From Allacma fusca (lineage: Eukaryota > Arthropoda > Collembola > Symphypleona > Sminthuridae): a stretch of DNA of 64,000 nt. Positions 18,755 to 31,935 of the stretch are shown in pieces. Location: the NCBI GenBank assembly GCA_947179485.1, contig OX359247.1, positions 5,733,060 through 5,797,059 on the forward strand, written 5' to 3'. The notes beneath the pieces are model-generated. The model did not search any database and was not told the DNA's origin. It was given only the letters and a program-made list of their open reading frames with translations. Position 1 is the stretch's first letter; every line of letters starts with the position of its first letter. The position numbers were made by a program, and so were the translations under genes.

Positions 18755-21700
18755 TCAATCTTGTCGTTTTTGTTTTACAGTTTTAAGTTCCATGTTTTTC
18801 GTACCATCGACACCTGACGAGCTCATACCCTTCACATTTGTACCAGATGTCTCTGCGTCCCGAATGTCCACGGACTTCCCTCCAAACTTGTCTGTGATAT
18901 CCAGAAGTGCTGGAAATTAAATCGACTGTTAGCTAAATAGTCTATTGATAATATTACAACCAAAAATTTTCAATTAGCACATTAGTAATAATAAGTTACG
19001 TCTCAATTCAGGACAGTTCTTCCGTAGTGAGGTGATGGTATTGGCTTTGCAGATGTAAATAACGAAAATAGCAATTCCTTGCAGGATATTAAATACATCA
19101 ACTATCGCCCAGTACCATGTTTTTGTGGATCCACTAACCGACCAGGAAACAAATTCCAGTATCCACGTGAATCCCATCACAAAGAATAACTTTGCAAATA
19201 ACTGAAATCTAAGGCACAAAAATTAGTGTTGGATTAAATCGTTTTATGGGAAAAATAACTTGTAACTGAACGATAGGCATTTCTGTTTATTTTTGGCATG
19301 TAAGCTAAGCTATGAAAATCTGAACGTATCAAAGTGACTCCGGAACCCCTTACAATTCCTTGGCTTCCTTGCTTTTATCCAAATTTTCTCGGATCATTGC
19401 CGTCTGTGTTTTGTATTGATACAGTTTGAAAGAGGTGATGGTGAAAAATATCATATTCAAGACCAACAGAACCGCAATGGGATAGTACAAATACAGACCC
19501 TGTGCAGCAGAAGCGATGCTGCAAGTCTCCCGACCGTACATTGGGACAACAACTTCATTGCAAGGCTCATAACTGATAAACAATCATTTTATTTATTAGG
19601 TTGTCTCATGAATTTTTTTAGTCATTACAAAATACATACATACGTAATATACGTATGTGTATGAGTTGTAGCAAATCGTACCGATACTGTAGATCCAAAA
19701 CAACCGATATCACTACGTAGACAAGTGGCAACCCCCACCCAAAAGCAGCGTAAGCCATGAATTGCCCAATGTTTTTAGTATTACGGTTGCCGGCATTAAT
19801 GGATCTGATTTGTTACAAGCGTTTTCACAATTACACAAGAGAAACCAATTTTAAAATTAAAATTATTACAAAAGAATTACCCATACCGAAATGTCCAAAA
19901 GAGGCTGAAGCAAATAACTGTGAGCCAGCAGAAGTTCGACAAGAAGAAGAAATGCAGAAAAATACCTGAAATTTTTAAAGTATATTTGTAGTTCATTAAT
20001 GTGACCTGTATTTCTTTAACAATAATACAAAACTCGGGCGAGGTGCGTGCATGCGTTCAACCGATACACACTTTTATTAGGGGCGAAGCTGCGACAAATC
20101 CGACAATCTGGTAGCGTAAGGTTTATATTTATATCCGTTTCTTTACATATGCCTTTGCATGTGTTGAATAGTGACTTCGCCAAATTTTCTGAGGTCACAA
20201 GGACGACCCTAATAAGAATTACTTTGACCCATGATCATTAAGCCTTACAGTAATTAATCAAATAATAATATGGTAGTTAGTACGTAATCGTTAGCAGATG
20301 TTTTAAATTTTACAACCCATTAATTGTTTTCGTTGAAACTTCTCAGGCATTGCAATAACTTGTACAGCGCCCAAAATATACATTTATAAGCTACATGTCT
20401 CTGATGATTATCTTGTTATTACATAATATTTGTACAATAACGGACAAATATTTTTTGCAAAAACAATGTACAACCTACCCGAAGCCATGCAAGGAAAAGA
20501 TACTCTCGCCCTTCCAAATGCCATATTCTGAGTTCCCAAAAAGTGATCGATGGCCAGGAATATATAAAATAAAAACATAGTTCCGGAATGACTCATGGTT
20601 GTCCATCCTTGAATGTTCTGTTCCTTCCAAAGAAGCCCGTAGACACACAGTGTAAGCAGAAGGAATATTGATGTCACAATGAAAGCCACTCCATAAATTA
20701 TGGGGAAACTCATATGAGTGCTTGTAGTGGAATCACCGACCTTCCCCAAAAAATAAACAGAGCATGTTTTTTTTAATTCTTAAAATATCTACTGCCACAA
20801 ATCTAGCCTCACAAAGCATCTGAGAATGTATCCCTGAATATATTCTCATTACCCGTTGCGTAGCATTAGTGCAGATTAACGCAATGTAGTGTTGCTCTTC
20901 TACCATGAAGTTTTCATCCAGAAGATTCAAGGAGGATCCATTTACTTGAAATCCGTCTAAGCAGTAATCATCCTGAGCTATCTTTACCCAATTCTTATTC
21001 ATGTCCAGCAGGCGTAGTGTACCGTCTTCTTGGATTCGAAAGCTGCGGGTAATTACAATTAATTGTTTTCAAAAATCTGGTCTTGCATGAAGCTTTAACA
21101 CAAAACTATGGAGAAAATTCAATAATTTTCGTTGAAGAATTCAACCAGTATTAGCTTCTTACAACAAGTATTAATAAAAATACTGTGTTATAATGCAGTT
21201 TGAATTTAACTTTGTATGTTGAAACTAAAATAAATGGCTAATTACCATCTCCGGAGAACGTCACTGTAGGCTTCGTTAAGTTGATTGACTTCATGAATGA
21301 TCGGAGCTACGTTCGTTTTACATCGCTTTCTAACAGAACTCCTGATGTAATACACAGGGTTTTTTGAAGACCTCTTCGAAATTGTGGTGTACAAAATAGG
21401 GTTGAAAGGGCTGGAATTTTCAAATGGTTTCAGGCATGGGTTTGGGGTTCCGGAATTGACAGTGTATAACCTGTTCATGGAGCAACATTTCGGTACACAC
21501 GGATGACTAACTCCGCATTCGGGAGCAGCACCACATATTTGGACCGTAACATTTGACTCTGTCCAGCTGTTCAAATAGAAAAATATTAATACGTACAATT
21601 TAGAAGTGTCAGGACAAAGGTTTCGTGTCCATTTTGTCTTGGTTAAAGGGTTAGCGTAAGTTTTAATTCACTTCGCAATGCAGTATTTATCTGGAGTGTA

Positions 21701-22215
21701 ATAGATGCTTTCGTTACGAAAATAGCCAGTAATAGAAAGTTCCTGGTGAAACGTCACATTACTCGATTTATTGAACCGTCTGTTCAAATCAAGTGTGTAC
21801 AGGGACGTGGTATCTTCAGGAGGACATGAAATTGATCCATTCACTAATCTGTTTGTAAGGATGTAATTAATTATTAGACCTTTTAAATTTCTTTAGAACA
21901 TGCTATTTATAATATTGTTGCCCAGTAATTTACAGAATACAGAATAATTCATTTATGCCTTTAGGTTAATGTATATTTGTTCCCTATGAGAAGCTCATAC
22001 CTGAACGAAATATTTCGTCGTTCCTGTGTTATCCCATAAGTGTTGTCGTCAATTCCCTGAGGAGCTTCCCCTTCGCCGCACCATTGTAATTTAATACCTT
22101 CTGGTTTGTGTGTCTCATTTGTTGCCGAGCCAATGCCCATGATCTGGCTGTTTGTCAGCTGGATTATACTGAATAAACTCACCAGTACAGATGCTACTGC
22201 AATAAAATCTACCAT
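18755..22215 (-). CDS. Methuselah-like G-protein coupled receptor (10 exons, complete)
   Basis: Predicted 649-residue plasma-membrane receptor, a secretin-like GPCR of the Methuselah type. Exons: 22215-22001, 21848-21672, 21566-21246, 21042-20853, 20740-20479, 19965-19887, 19804-19682, 19572-19354, 19208-19000 and 18909-18755. All phases agree and the total is divisible by three. It starts at MVDFIAVASVLVSLF, a signal peptide; CTTCAG just upstream suggests a leader intron. The ectodomain has the Cys-rich CVPKCCSMNRLYTV region and several N-glycosylation sites. TM1 precedes LLWKEQNIQGW; TM2 includes SNFCWLTVICFSLFWTFR; TM6 includes LFFVMGFTWILEFVSW. The tail ends VKQKRQD. The first five exons are nearly duplicated at 2777-4506. 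The ligand is unknown. Confidence 0.85.
20071..20216. mobile_element. Small MITE in receptor intron 5
   Basis: The ends CTTTTATTAGGGGCGAAG and the right-side GACTTCGCC...CGACCCTAATAAG are imperfect inverted repeats. No coding capacity. It lies wholly inside the intron between 20479 and 19965. Confidence 0.4.
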
Positions 22216-22340
22216 TCTGAAGTGAACGGATTTCGGAGTAAAGTTTCTTAGACTTAGCTTCGTATGAGCTATTTCCAATCAATACTCTAGTAAGAACAAT
22301 TTTCCTATAGTACAGAATCACATTTGCAAAAGCCTGATTT

Positions 22341-23509
22341 CATACTGTCCGCAATCGTAGTAGGAAGGGGCAGAGGTTGATGAATCAAATCCTTAGAACT
22401 CAACTTGAAAATAATCTCGTGTCACAAAATATGTGGACTTGGAGTCATATTAAAGAGGAAATTGACGCACATATTAGTGGGAACAGTTGGGCTTACTTGA
22501 GAAAATTGGTATGATATCCTGGTGGAAGTGAGAAGCCAGAAGTCCAGTATCACTCAAATTGGTCATAGAAAACAAGTATTCGTGGTTTTACAAACCATAA
22601 ATTGACGGCCTAGAAAATATGTTTAGTTTGTGAACAAACGTGTGTAAATACAGGTTGGTTTCTTCTGTTGTATAATTTTCGAACCCAGTAATGCATATGA
22701 TAGAAGGCTCCGATAGGACCATTGAGGAAAAAGTTAAGAATTTGCTTATTGTTAGCATCCTTAAATTTTATGATTAATTTATAAATTTATAAACGATATA
22801 TGTCGTTCAAATGCCCTCCTATGAATAAAAACCGATAATGCTAAAAAAATATGCAGGACGTTTAACACACAATCATACATATATAGATATTTGTTTCCTT
22901 CCAGTTTTTAGGACTTTCCGGCAGTAGAATTTTTTTAACCGAATTCCCGAAATGTGACTGTAAAAATAGCACCCGTATCAAGACGTGCATACATTTTTGT
23001 ACTATTTGTAAGTCCAATTTGTATTTATCACGAATTTATCAAATCCGAACAGCAACAGTCAGAGATGTCGTCCCGTTTAACCCCATGCTTAAACTTTTGT
23101 CCAATGGAACTATAAGATAGAGATCCAATGTGGTACAGCAGGATCAAAAATATTTTCACGAAAGTATGCTCCAACATGGCATTTCATAAAATAAGTTCAA
23201 AAATAAAAATTTCGAATATTTAGTTCCAGCTGCAAAACGAACGCACGTTTGTTTGGCTCCGGTGACACAGGAGTGTATTGTAATTTTACAATGATTCCCA
23301 TTATTTTTTTTATTCAACTTTGGAGGAATCCAAAAAAATGTATATATTTGTAAGCTTAATGTTGCTGAAGATGTTTGTTGCATTAGAAAACGGAATTTTT
23401 AATAACTTAAACCAACTATGTACCAATAATATTATTAAAATTTTACTTTAGCAAACCCAGTCATGAAAAGAACGCTAGAACTTAGATGGCTAAAGCTTTC
23501 GGCACATTA
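22341..23509. other. No gene seen
   Basis: AT-rich spacer between the intact receptor gene and the decayed copy. No supported feature. Confidence 0.5.
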
Positions 23510-24210
23510 TTAGGAAAATCGAATAGTTTCCAGCTTCCTCGAGTCGAAGGAAGTTAGGCTGTTTGCAAAACCCTTTCCTATTGATTGCAAGTCAGATAAT
23601 ACAGAGCCAGTGTGAGGAGAAGCACTGCTAAATGTTACAACGAATGCCACCTCATACATAATAGGGAAACTACAGATGCGTGCTAATAATGGCCGACCTT
23701 CCAAAAAATAAAAGGCGCAAACGTAAAAAAAATTAAAACCCGTCTAGGCAGTAGTCATTAGTTCATAACACTAATATTGCACATCCCGTGTAAGGATCCT
23801 CATAGGTAAAATTCCCCAATTCAAAGGTTATCGGAAATTATTTCTTAAATTGTGAACAAATTTTCGAGTACATTTTTTTTGTTTAAAGGGTTTGATTAAC
23901 TCTCAGCCCATTTATTTAGTATTCCAGTATTTTTCTGGAGTGTACATAATGCATACTTTCGTGACGAAAGGAACCAGTTATATAAAGTTCCTGGTCAAAC
24001 AACGCACCGGTTGCATTGATCCTTCCAATCCTGGTATGGCCTTGGACTGAATAAACTCATCCTAGCAATAGCATCTACCATTTCTGAAGTAAAATGATTT
24101 CGGAGAAACATTTTTTAGATTGATCTTCCCATGAACTTTACTTCAGACTGACAAAAAAACTCGGAAGCTCAATTGCCGTGTAGTAGAAACTTCTGTTCTG
24201 GTCCAAAACA
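23510..24210 (-). pseudogene. Decayed Methuselah-like receptor copy
   Basis: Remnants in the correct order on the minus strand. At about 24092-24210 lies the upstream module shared with the other copies. At about 24040-24091 is the start-exon region, with ATGGTAGATGCTATTGC and then a large loss. At about 23925-24025 is exon-2-like sequence (a GACCAGGAACTTTATAT block with ACTGG and TTTCGTCACGAAAG). At about 23730-23765 is an exon-4-like block (GACTACTGCCTAGACGGGTT). At about 23600-23704 is the TM1 exon (FPIMYEVAFVVT) followed by frameshifts. Exon 3 and TM2-TM7 are missing. This cannot encode a receptor. Confidence 0.75.
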
Positions 24211-24900
24211 TCCAACCCTACTTCCATTACCTGCGACTAATGACATATTATCAGACACAATAGGACAGCACTTGATAAATTTTCTGGTTCTGTAGAAGCG
24301 AGAGGTGCAGTAATAAACCAATTATTCGTGGAAAACATGGATTCATGATTTTAGGAACCGTAATCCTTAGGCTTAGGAAATTGCTCGAATTTCTAAACAG
24401 CATTAAGTATGCACACACAGGTCAGTTTCCTCTACATGTGGAACCCAGAACTAAACGGCTCCGTTATAGCGATTGAGGGAAAAGTGAAAAATTTGCCGAT
24501 TATCCTGTTTATCGCAAACAAGTCCTCATGCAATTATTTTGTGACCTGTTTTATTGAGTGTTTCCACTTAGTTATAACTGTTATAAGTTGTTATGAAATT
24601 GAGACGGGCATTTATTATTAATGTAGCATTAGGATTCGGAAATATATTATTAATTCAAATGAATAAAATATTACACAAATATTATCTATAGATGAACCAT
24701 TTCGTAGATTACGCTAATGTTACAAAATTTAGCATCAAAATGATAGGTTCATAGAATCTTAACTCATTTTTCAAATGTAAAATTATTTTAACATAATACG
24801 AGGTAACTGACAATGAGACACTACAAAGTGTATACTTACAATTAGAGTATACCTGCACCTGTACTTACCTAGAGACAAATGTAAATCTGTTTGTATACCA
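24211..24900. other. No gene seen
   Basis: Spacer with no convincing exon. A 70-codon plus-strand frame near 24409 has no support. Confidence 0.5.
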
Positions 24901-25415
24901 TATATTTTTCTCGCCTCTCCCTAGCCGATATAGGGGACAAGAATACAAAATATCTCATTCATTTCTAAGAATTTTTTTTTCTAGTTTTTTCAAAAATTAT
25001 TTCATTGACCTCGGTCACAAATTGAGGTCACAACTTCAAATACTTAAAGCAGTCGAAATTGTTGGCATTACAATGTTTTTATCAGAGGAACAATTTTTTA
25101 AGGTATTTGTTCAGACACACTAGGAAAGATCTCATGGACTAACCATGTGTGTTTTAAAAAGTTGCAATAAAAATCAGCCGTTTTCTTCATTTCACCCATG
25201 TCCCACATTTTTAGGTAAATTTCAGAAAAACATTTTGCCTCTGGATTAAATATTGTAATATCGACATAATTTCGACTTTGCTTCAAGTTTTTCAAGATTG
25301 CGATCTCAATTTACGACCAAAATTTGAAAAATCTGGAAAAGAATTGACTTTAAAATGGGGGAATCATATTTTTTGTATTGTTGTCTCTTATTAGTGGGGA
25401 GAGAAGAAAAATTAC
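24901..25415. mobile_element. Probable degenerate MITE with long imperfect inverted ends
   Basis: The left end (TTTTTCTCGCCTCTCCC, then ATAGGGGACAAGAATACAAA) and the right end (TTTGTATTGTTGTCTCTTA, then GGGGAGAGAAGAAAAA) resemble each other as inverted copies over about 55 bases with gaps. An interior block (AAATCTGGAA...AAAATGGGG) recurs near 62140, so the family is dispersed. Confidence 0.4.
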
Positions 25416-25723
25416 TTGATAAAAATCATCTACATACATGTACTAGCTACTTTAAGAACGTATATTTTTGATAAATTAATTACCTGACGTAGCTCACGGA
25501 AAACGTGATTACATGTCAGAATTATAAAGAAAGAAATGCACACTTTTAAGTAGTTAAGCTTGTACATCGATTCAATTCAGCGCCCCAGCTTATTGTTAGT
25601 ATCCCAGTCCCGAATACTGTCCTGTGTTTTAAAAGAAGAATTTCAAACCACGTACTATATATGTAATTACATGGTGACATCCCTATTTTAGCGTAAACTT
25701 AGTCAATCATCTTCATCCCTTCT

Positions 25724-28700
25724 TTATTGTTCTTGATTTCTACGCATGCTTTTTAATTCGACATTTTTTCGATGCTCACTTCCTGATGTACTTGTACTAA
25801 AAGTATCAGTTTCTCGGCTTGTCCCAAAGGATCTTCCGGATTTGTGAGACGTACGAGAGGCTGAAATAATCAGTAAATATCTATATATTGCTTCCAGGTG
25901 CTATTTTCGACTGGAAACATTTGTTGAAATAATAGTAATTATTATGAATTTACATTTACGGGAGTTGATGCTATTCCGAAGTGACCTGACAACTTTCTTC
26001 TTGCAGACATAAATACTGAAAATGGCCACTCCTTGTAAAATATTGACAATATCTATGATTGCCCAGTACCAGGTTTTTTCGACACCCGGACCGCTCTGAA
26101 ACCACGATACGAATTCGAGTATCCACGTGAACCCCATTACGAAAAATAACTTGGTGATGAGCTGGAATCTAAAAAGTTACCACAAATAAATTGGAATGTG
26201 AGCAATATATGCAAAACAATTTGGAAATTTGAATATCTACTTACAGTTGCTTAGTTTTGTTCAAATTTTCTCTCGCCATTGTGGTGCTCCTGTTGTACTC
26301 ATACAGCTTGTAAGAGGTCACCGAAAAAAATATCAAATTCAAGGTTAACAAGAACGCAACCGGGTAGTACATATAAGGACCGGCCGCCCCGACAGACAAT
26401 GTACAAGTGTTCAGACCGTACTCTGGTACGACAACCATGTTGCAAGGCTCGTAGCTACAACACCCAAATAATACATAACATTGGTTATTATTGATCAAAG
26501 TACCCTAACCCTATTTAATAATTGAAGCACCATCCGTATTAACTCATACCTGTACTTCAGATCCATTATGACCGACATTAGCACAAATACAAATGGTAAT
26601 CCCCACCCAAACGTGGCATATAGAATGTACTGCCCGATATGTGTTGCTCTTGGATTGCTAACGTTAATGCACCTGAAATTGAAGGTATTACAAAAACAGG
26701 GTGTATTTTGAACGAAACACAATTTAATTACAGATGATTCAATTCAAAAACCTTCATACCGAAACGTCCAAAAGAGACTAAAGCAAATTACAGTCAGCCA
26801 GCAGAAATTGGACAAGAAGAAGTAATGGGTAATGATCCCTACAAAAATTGAAATCGATTATATCTGGTAAAATTATTTAACATGTGTTAAGTCACGTGAA
26901 AATATAAATACCTATAAAATACAGGGTAACAAGGGTCTCAATAAAATGCGGAAACCCGCCAGTGCGGATTCGTGAAAAATTTCGATTAAATGCGGGCGTA
27001 TGGAAAGTAGATCTCACGTTTTTATTGAGCCCCTGCTAACATGCATGATCAATGACGTACCAGAAAAAATACAACTAGAAGACCGTTCTGTTTCAAGACC
27101 GAATCCGACGAGCACGTCTAAAAAGTGATTAGCCGCTAATGAGCAGTACATTAAAAACATGGTTGCCGAATGACTCATAGTAATCCAACCCTGAATTTTC
27201 TGCTCCTTCCATAACACCCCATAAACCAGGAAAGTGAGTAAAAGGAAAACTGACGAGAAGATCAATGCCGTGCCATATACGATGGAGTAGTAGGGACTTT
27301 CCTATAGCAGTTTCCGAAATTAAAGAATTAGACACAACCAGAATATTTTCGTATTGTAATATCTACATGTATGTAAATTGTGTAAATTCACAATAAAAGA
27401 TAATGTCAAATTTTTCCAGGTGTACACACCCATTCATGTTTTTGAGTCGGTTCACACATGTAAATACCAAAGTGTTTTTCTTCTCCCAGGAATTCCTCAT
27501 TCTGGAGATTTCCGAGGGAGCCATTCATCTGAACGCCGTCCATGCAGTAATTCTCCACAGGTACCTCCACCCAGATAAAATATTCGCTCCTTATTAGTAG
27601 TTTCCCATCTTCCCTAAATCGAAAGCTACGAGAGGGAAAATACTAAATGTAGGTTTTATTTGCTATCATACCTGCTTTCAGCAGATAATGCACATAACTT
27701 GATTTTTGTTTGCATTCGGACTCACCACGACTGAAGGGCTTCGTAAATTCCATGAACGTTGTGACCTTCATGAACGAAAAATGTGCCACAAGGCAGTCGA
27801 TTACGGAAATAATGTATGGGTCTCTTCTTGGAAGGTTTCTTGGAAGTCATGTCATATACAGTCGGACTGAAGGCTTTTGAATTATCAAATCGATCTTGGC
27901 ATGGTTTGGTATGATTTTCAATATCAGTGGAAAGTGTCCATAATTTGTTCATGGGGCAACACTTTGGAAGGCAAGGGTTATCAATGCCACATTCCGGGAA
28001 CGACCATTGTAGGGAAACGCCTTCGTCATAACTTTCTTCATAATTGCCACAAACTCGTACGGTGACAGTCTCGGACGTCCAACTGCACAAAGTTTGTAGG
28101 AAATGTCCAAATATAGGTATAATATCCTCAAAAAAATTATTATAACTCTACACAAGAGTATATGAAAACGAATGTTAGTTAAGAGCTTAAAGTTAATATA
28201 AGAGACAATCCTCTGGTAATATACAACCTGAGGGAAGTTAAATTAAAGGAACGGATGACACTTACTTGGTAATACAAAATCCCTCGTGTGGGTAATAGTG
28301 GTCTCCAGCCCGAAAGTATCCAGATGCTGAAAATTCGGATTCGTGGAAGGGACGCTTTGTGCGAATAGGTCTGCTAATGTTCATTGTAAGCTCAGAAGAA
28401 GCTACATCAAGTGGGCATGTGATCGTTCCAGGGATGAACCTATTCAAAAAAGATGGAACATTACAACGTCAAAATCATTGTGTAGCATGATATTATAGTA
28501 GAATTGTTAGGTTCTGATTAAATCCCTGGACGTACTCACTTTACAGAATAATTTTGTTTCTCTTCAAAAATAGTAAATGTTGAGCTGACAGGAGGCATCA
28601 TGAGAACTTCGGGAACCCCACACCATTGCATGGTGATGTTTCCTCCTCCCAGAGGACCTTTGACTGTAACAGAGTGGTTACCTTTTAGGATTGCCTGACC

Positions 28701-28799
28701 CTCAACCACAGGAAGTACTTTTGACGAACATACAAAAATTATTAAGAAACCAAAGTGCTGCAGCAGCAGAGGTGAGATCCATTTTTGTGGAGGCTTCAT
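25724..28799 (-). CDS. Methuselah-like G-protein coupled receptor (10 exons, complete)
   Basis: Predicted 661-residue receptor. Exons: 28799-28540, 28439-28266, 28082-27726, 27625-27430, 27301-27061, 26838-26760, 26672-26550, 26454-26245, 26168-25960 and 25860-25724. Exon lengths and phases match the gene at 33958-37305 for exons 2, 3 and 6-9. It starts MKPPQKWISPLLLQHFGFLI, a signal peptide. The ectodomain carries ITCPLDV, CGIDNPCLPKCCPMNKLWT and N-glycosylation sites (NHS, NIT, NIS). TM1 is followed by GVLWKEQKIQGWITMSHSAT; TM2 by SNFCWLTVICFSLFWTF; TM6 is LFFVMGFTWILEFVSW. The tail is Ser/Thr-rich and ends MRRNQEQ. The exon-4 donor (TGG|GTGTGT) is the least certain site. Class B-like GPCR at the cell surface; ligand unknown. 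Confidence 0.85.
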
Positions 28800-30490
28800 T
28801 TATAAAACTAATTTACAATAATTGACAAATGTGCAATAATTTTATAATTTGTCCTGGTGCATGCCCTATGGTAGAAACGTTTACTGTAAATGTTTCTAAT
28901 ACTGTTTAAGAAGCACTGCATGAACAATCTGCTTGTTAAACGATGATTAAAGCACTGAGCAGAGTAATCCAATCAGGATGGGGCTATCGGATTCTCTACT
29001 TCAAAATATTTGGGGCTGCTCGAGTACTGCTCGAGTATATGTTCTGCATCCGTATGTACACATTATATAAAAATAATTATATGTAATAATTTATAGATAT
29101 ACATGGTGGCTCAAAAGCTTTGTCGTCGCTCCATATTTCTTAATAATGAGTGGCTCGCTGAACAAACATCGTCCCAATTTAAACTTGTATCCCGAGTTTC
29201 CTACATGCAATCTGCAATCATAGTCTGTGAAATGATTTACTGTGATCAAGAGCTATACTCACAATAAGAGTTCTTCCTTGAATCAATAAAAAAACAAACA
29301 TTTAATTTTTAAATCCTTAAAATATTATGGCTATGCCTTGTGGGTCATATGTGACCCCAAGTATTGACATGGATTAATGAAAGAGATTCTGGAAAAAATG
29401 CCCTTGAAAATGAGGGAAGAAGATATTTCATGAGTCACTTCCCTTTCCTGTGAGCTAAAAGAGGGGGAGCAGATTTTGAGCAACCTGTATCCGAAGCAGG
29501 CTTTGAATTATCAGACTATCAGAAGTATCAGACACTCATTCTATACTTACTGTACATATAGTAAGACTGAATAAAGAACTGATTCATGATTCATTACAGC
29601 TGCAAAAAAGTGTTCAATCTCTTCCTTTCATACATGCTACATAAGTACATAAAGCCCATTGACTCGAAAGCCTTGAATATTTCCTTAGAAGTTATGTTAG
29701 GGTGTTTTTTTGCAATCATGCTTTTTCTTTAGCTTGTGATTACATACGGGAAATTATGATACGATACTTCAACGCAAGTTCATTGATGTGTACATTTTTT
29801 TGCGAACTTATTGTTAATCTTTTGCACAATAACTTCAAGAATAGTGACACATGGCATACAGTCATAAAATTATTGTAGATAGTCAAATATGTTTGCATTT
29901 CTGATTAAATCGATACTAAATTATTAAAAACCCAAAATTTTTCTCAGTAATTTCAATACTTAAGGATTTTAATGTTTCCTGTACATGTAGATACATACAT
30001 ATGTTGTTGCCATTTGGTGTTCTGTGTCCTGTCAGTCGTCAGCAGTGCGCCAAGTGCTTATCGTTTGGAGACCACTCAAGTCAAAGGAACTGTGTTGTTT
30101 CAATTAATTTAATTATATATGTATGAAAACTAAATGCATGACGTATAATTAATTAAAAGTAATTTGTGAGTCAATTTTAGGATATATCAAGTATAGATCA
30201 AGTAGGTTCAATGAATGCCGGCGGTTTGTAACATTAAAAGCGTTGACAGTTCTGTCAATAATTTGTCAACGTAACTGCATATGGTGCTGCAATTTACAGA
30301 TAGTTGCAGTTTTGTTGCTTATTTGGTGGTATTTTGTTGAAAAATCACAAACAAAAACAACGAATTTATTTTCGTCCAACAAAACAACGGCAATAACAAC
30401 AATGCATATTAAAATAACAAAACAACAGCTTAACTAAATGCAGTACATTGTAGACCCCATTGTCAGTTTACAAACAAGTTTAAATGTAAG
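28800..30490. other. No gene seen
   Basis: Spacer upstream of the receptor gene ending at 28799. A CTGCTCGAGTA direct repeat occurs near 29013-29036; otherwise nothing supported. Confidence 0.5.
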
Positions 30491-30499
30491 TTCATTCAA

Positions 30500-30835
30500 G
30501 GGTCATTTATGAGTGGTTCTGGTTCTATGGTTCCAGATTTATCAATATTCGTTTCAAGTGATTTACTGGCCTCTGATTAGCTAGTATTGGTCAAAAATGT
30601 TTGCATGGTCTCAGGTGTCCAAAGTTGGTTAGTTTCAAGGTCACGGTTTAGTTAATACTTGTCAGAAGTGATTTCATGGTCGCAGATTGATCAATGTTGG
30701 TCACAATGGATTCCATGGTCACAGATTAGTCCATATTGGTCACTGCGGATTTTGAGGTCAAATTTGTCCAATGTTCGTCACAATTGGTTTCGTTTTCGCA
30801 GATTGATCAATGTTGTTCACAATTACTTCTAAAAA
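30500..30835. repeat. Degenerate 39-bp tandem array (array 2, about 8 copies)
   Basis: Units of 39 bases such as GATTGATCAATGTTGGTCAC followed by AATGGATTCCATGGTCACA align, in the same orientation, with array 1 units (GATTGACCAATATTGATCAC...). Copies are more diverged than in array 1, so this array is older or less homogenised. Confidence 0.75.
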
Positions 30836-31003
30836 TTTTAGTTACTAGCACGAATGTGATAAAATTGGCTGCATTTAGTTTATTTTAAATGAGGACCTTA
30901 AAACAAGAAATGATGGAGCACTTGCATGTTATTCTGATATTGGAAAATGTAATTTTAATGTGGAACTGGTTTAAAATGTGATTTTCCTGTACCCCTCCAA
31001 TGT

Positions 31004-31445
31004 TAATATACGTACTTTCCCTATGTTACTGTAACGTTAAAAAGCGTACTTTCCCTACGTTACTGTAATGTTAAAAAGCGTACTTTCCCTACGTTACTGT
31101 AATGTTAAAAAATATACTTTCCCTATGTTACTGCAATGTTAAAAAATGTACTTTCCCTATGTTACTGTAATGTTAAAAAATGTACTTTCCCTATGTTACT
31201 GCAATGTTAAAAAATGTACTTTCCCTATGTTACTGTAATGTTAAATAATGTACTTTTCCTATGTTACTGTAATGTTAAATAATGTACTTTTCCTATGTTA
31301 CTGTAATGTTAAATAATGCACCTTTCCTATGTTACTGAAATGTTAAAAAATGTACTTTTCCTATGTTACTGTAATGTTAAATAATGTACTTTCCCTATGT
31401 TACTGCAATGTTAAAAAATGTACTTTCCCTACTGTAATGTTAAAG
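31004..31445. repeat. 34-bp tandem array, about 13 copies
   Basis: Units read TACTTTCCCTATGTTACTGT followed by AATGTTAAAAAATG, with small substitutions such as TTTTCCT for TTTCCCT and TGCAATG for TGTAATG. The last unit lacks the ATGTT block. No coding capacity is implied. Confidence 0.9.
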
Positions 31446-31935
31446 CAGTTTAAAAAAATCAAATTCAAATATATTATCGGCTTTTAATTTAGTTTCAAGT
31501 ACTGATCTAAGTTAAGGTTTGGAATTTATATTCAAGTTAGGACCTAAACTCAAACTAAAGTTCAAGTATTGAAGTATAGTTGGAAAGAAGTTTAAACTTT
31601 ATCGTTAATACGAGTTTACGTCGTGCTGGTTGATTGTAAGTCAGGTCACACATTATGTTCAAGTATAGGTTTCAGGTGTATCTTGTATGTATGTATCGGG
31701 ATTCAATAAATGTTCGTGCATTCTTTAGTTCAAGAGCAAGTTCTGGTAGAAATTCAAGATGAAGTACTATTTAAAGTTTATGCTCGAAGTCTTAGTTTAA
31801 TAATGTTAATACAATATCATCACTGACGACGCTGGTTTGTTGACCAGCTCAAATAAAGTGAACGTTTAATTTCAAGTTAAGGTTCAAGTTTATGTGAACG
31901 TTCAATTTTAAGTTGAGATTCAAGTTCAAGTTACA
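31446..31935. repeat. Degenerate GTTCAAG/AAGTT-rich repeat
   Basis: The segment is rich in irregular GTTCAAGT and TTTAAGTT blocks and probably derives from a short tandem repeat that has decayed. Similar motifs occur at 52602-52745. Confidence 0.45.
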
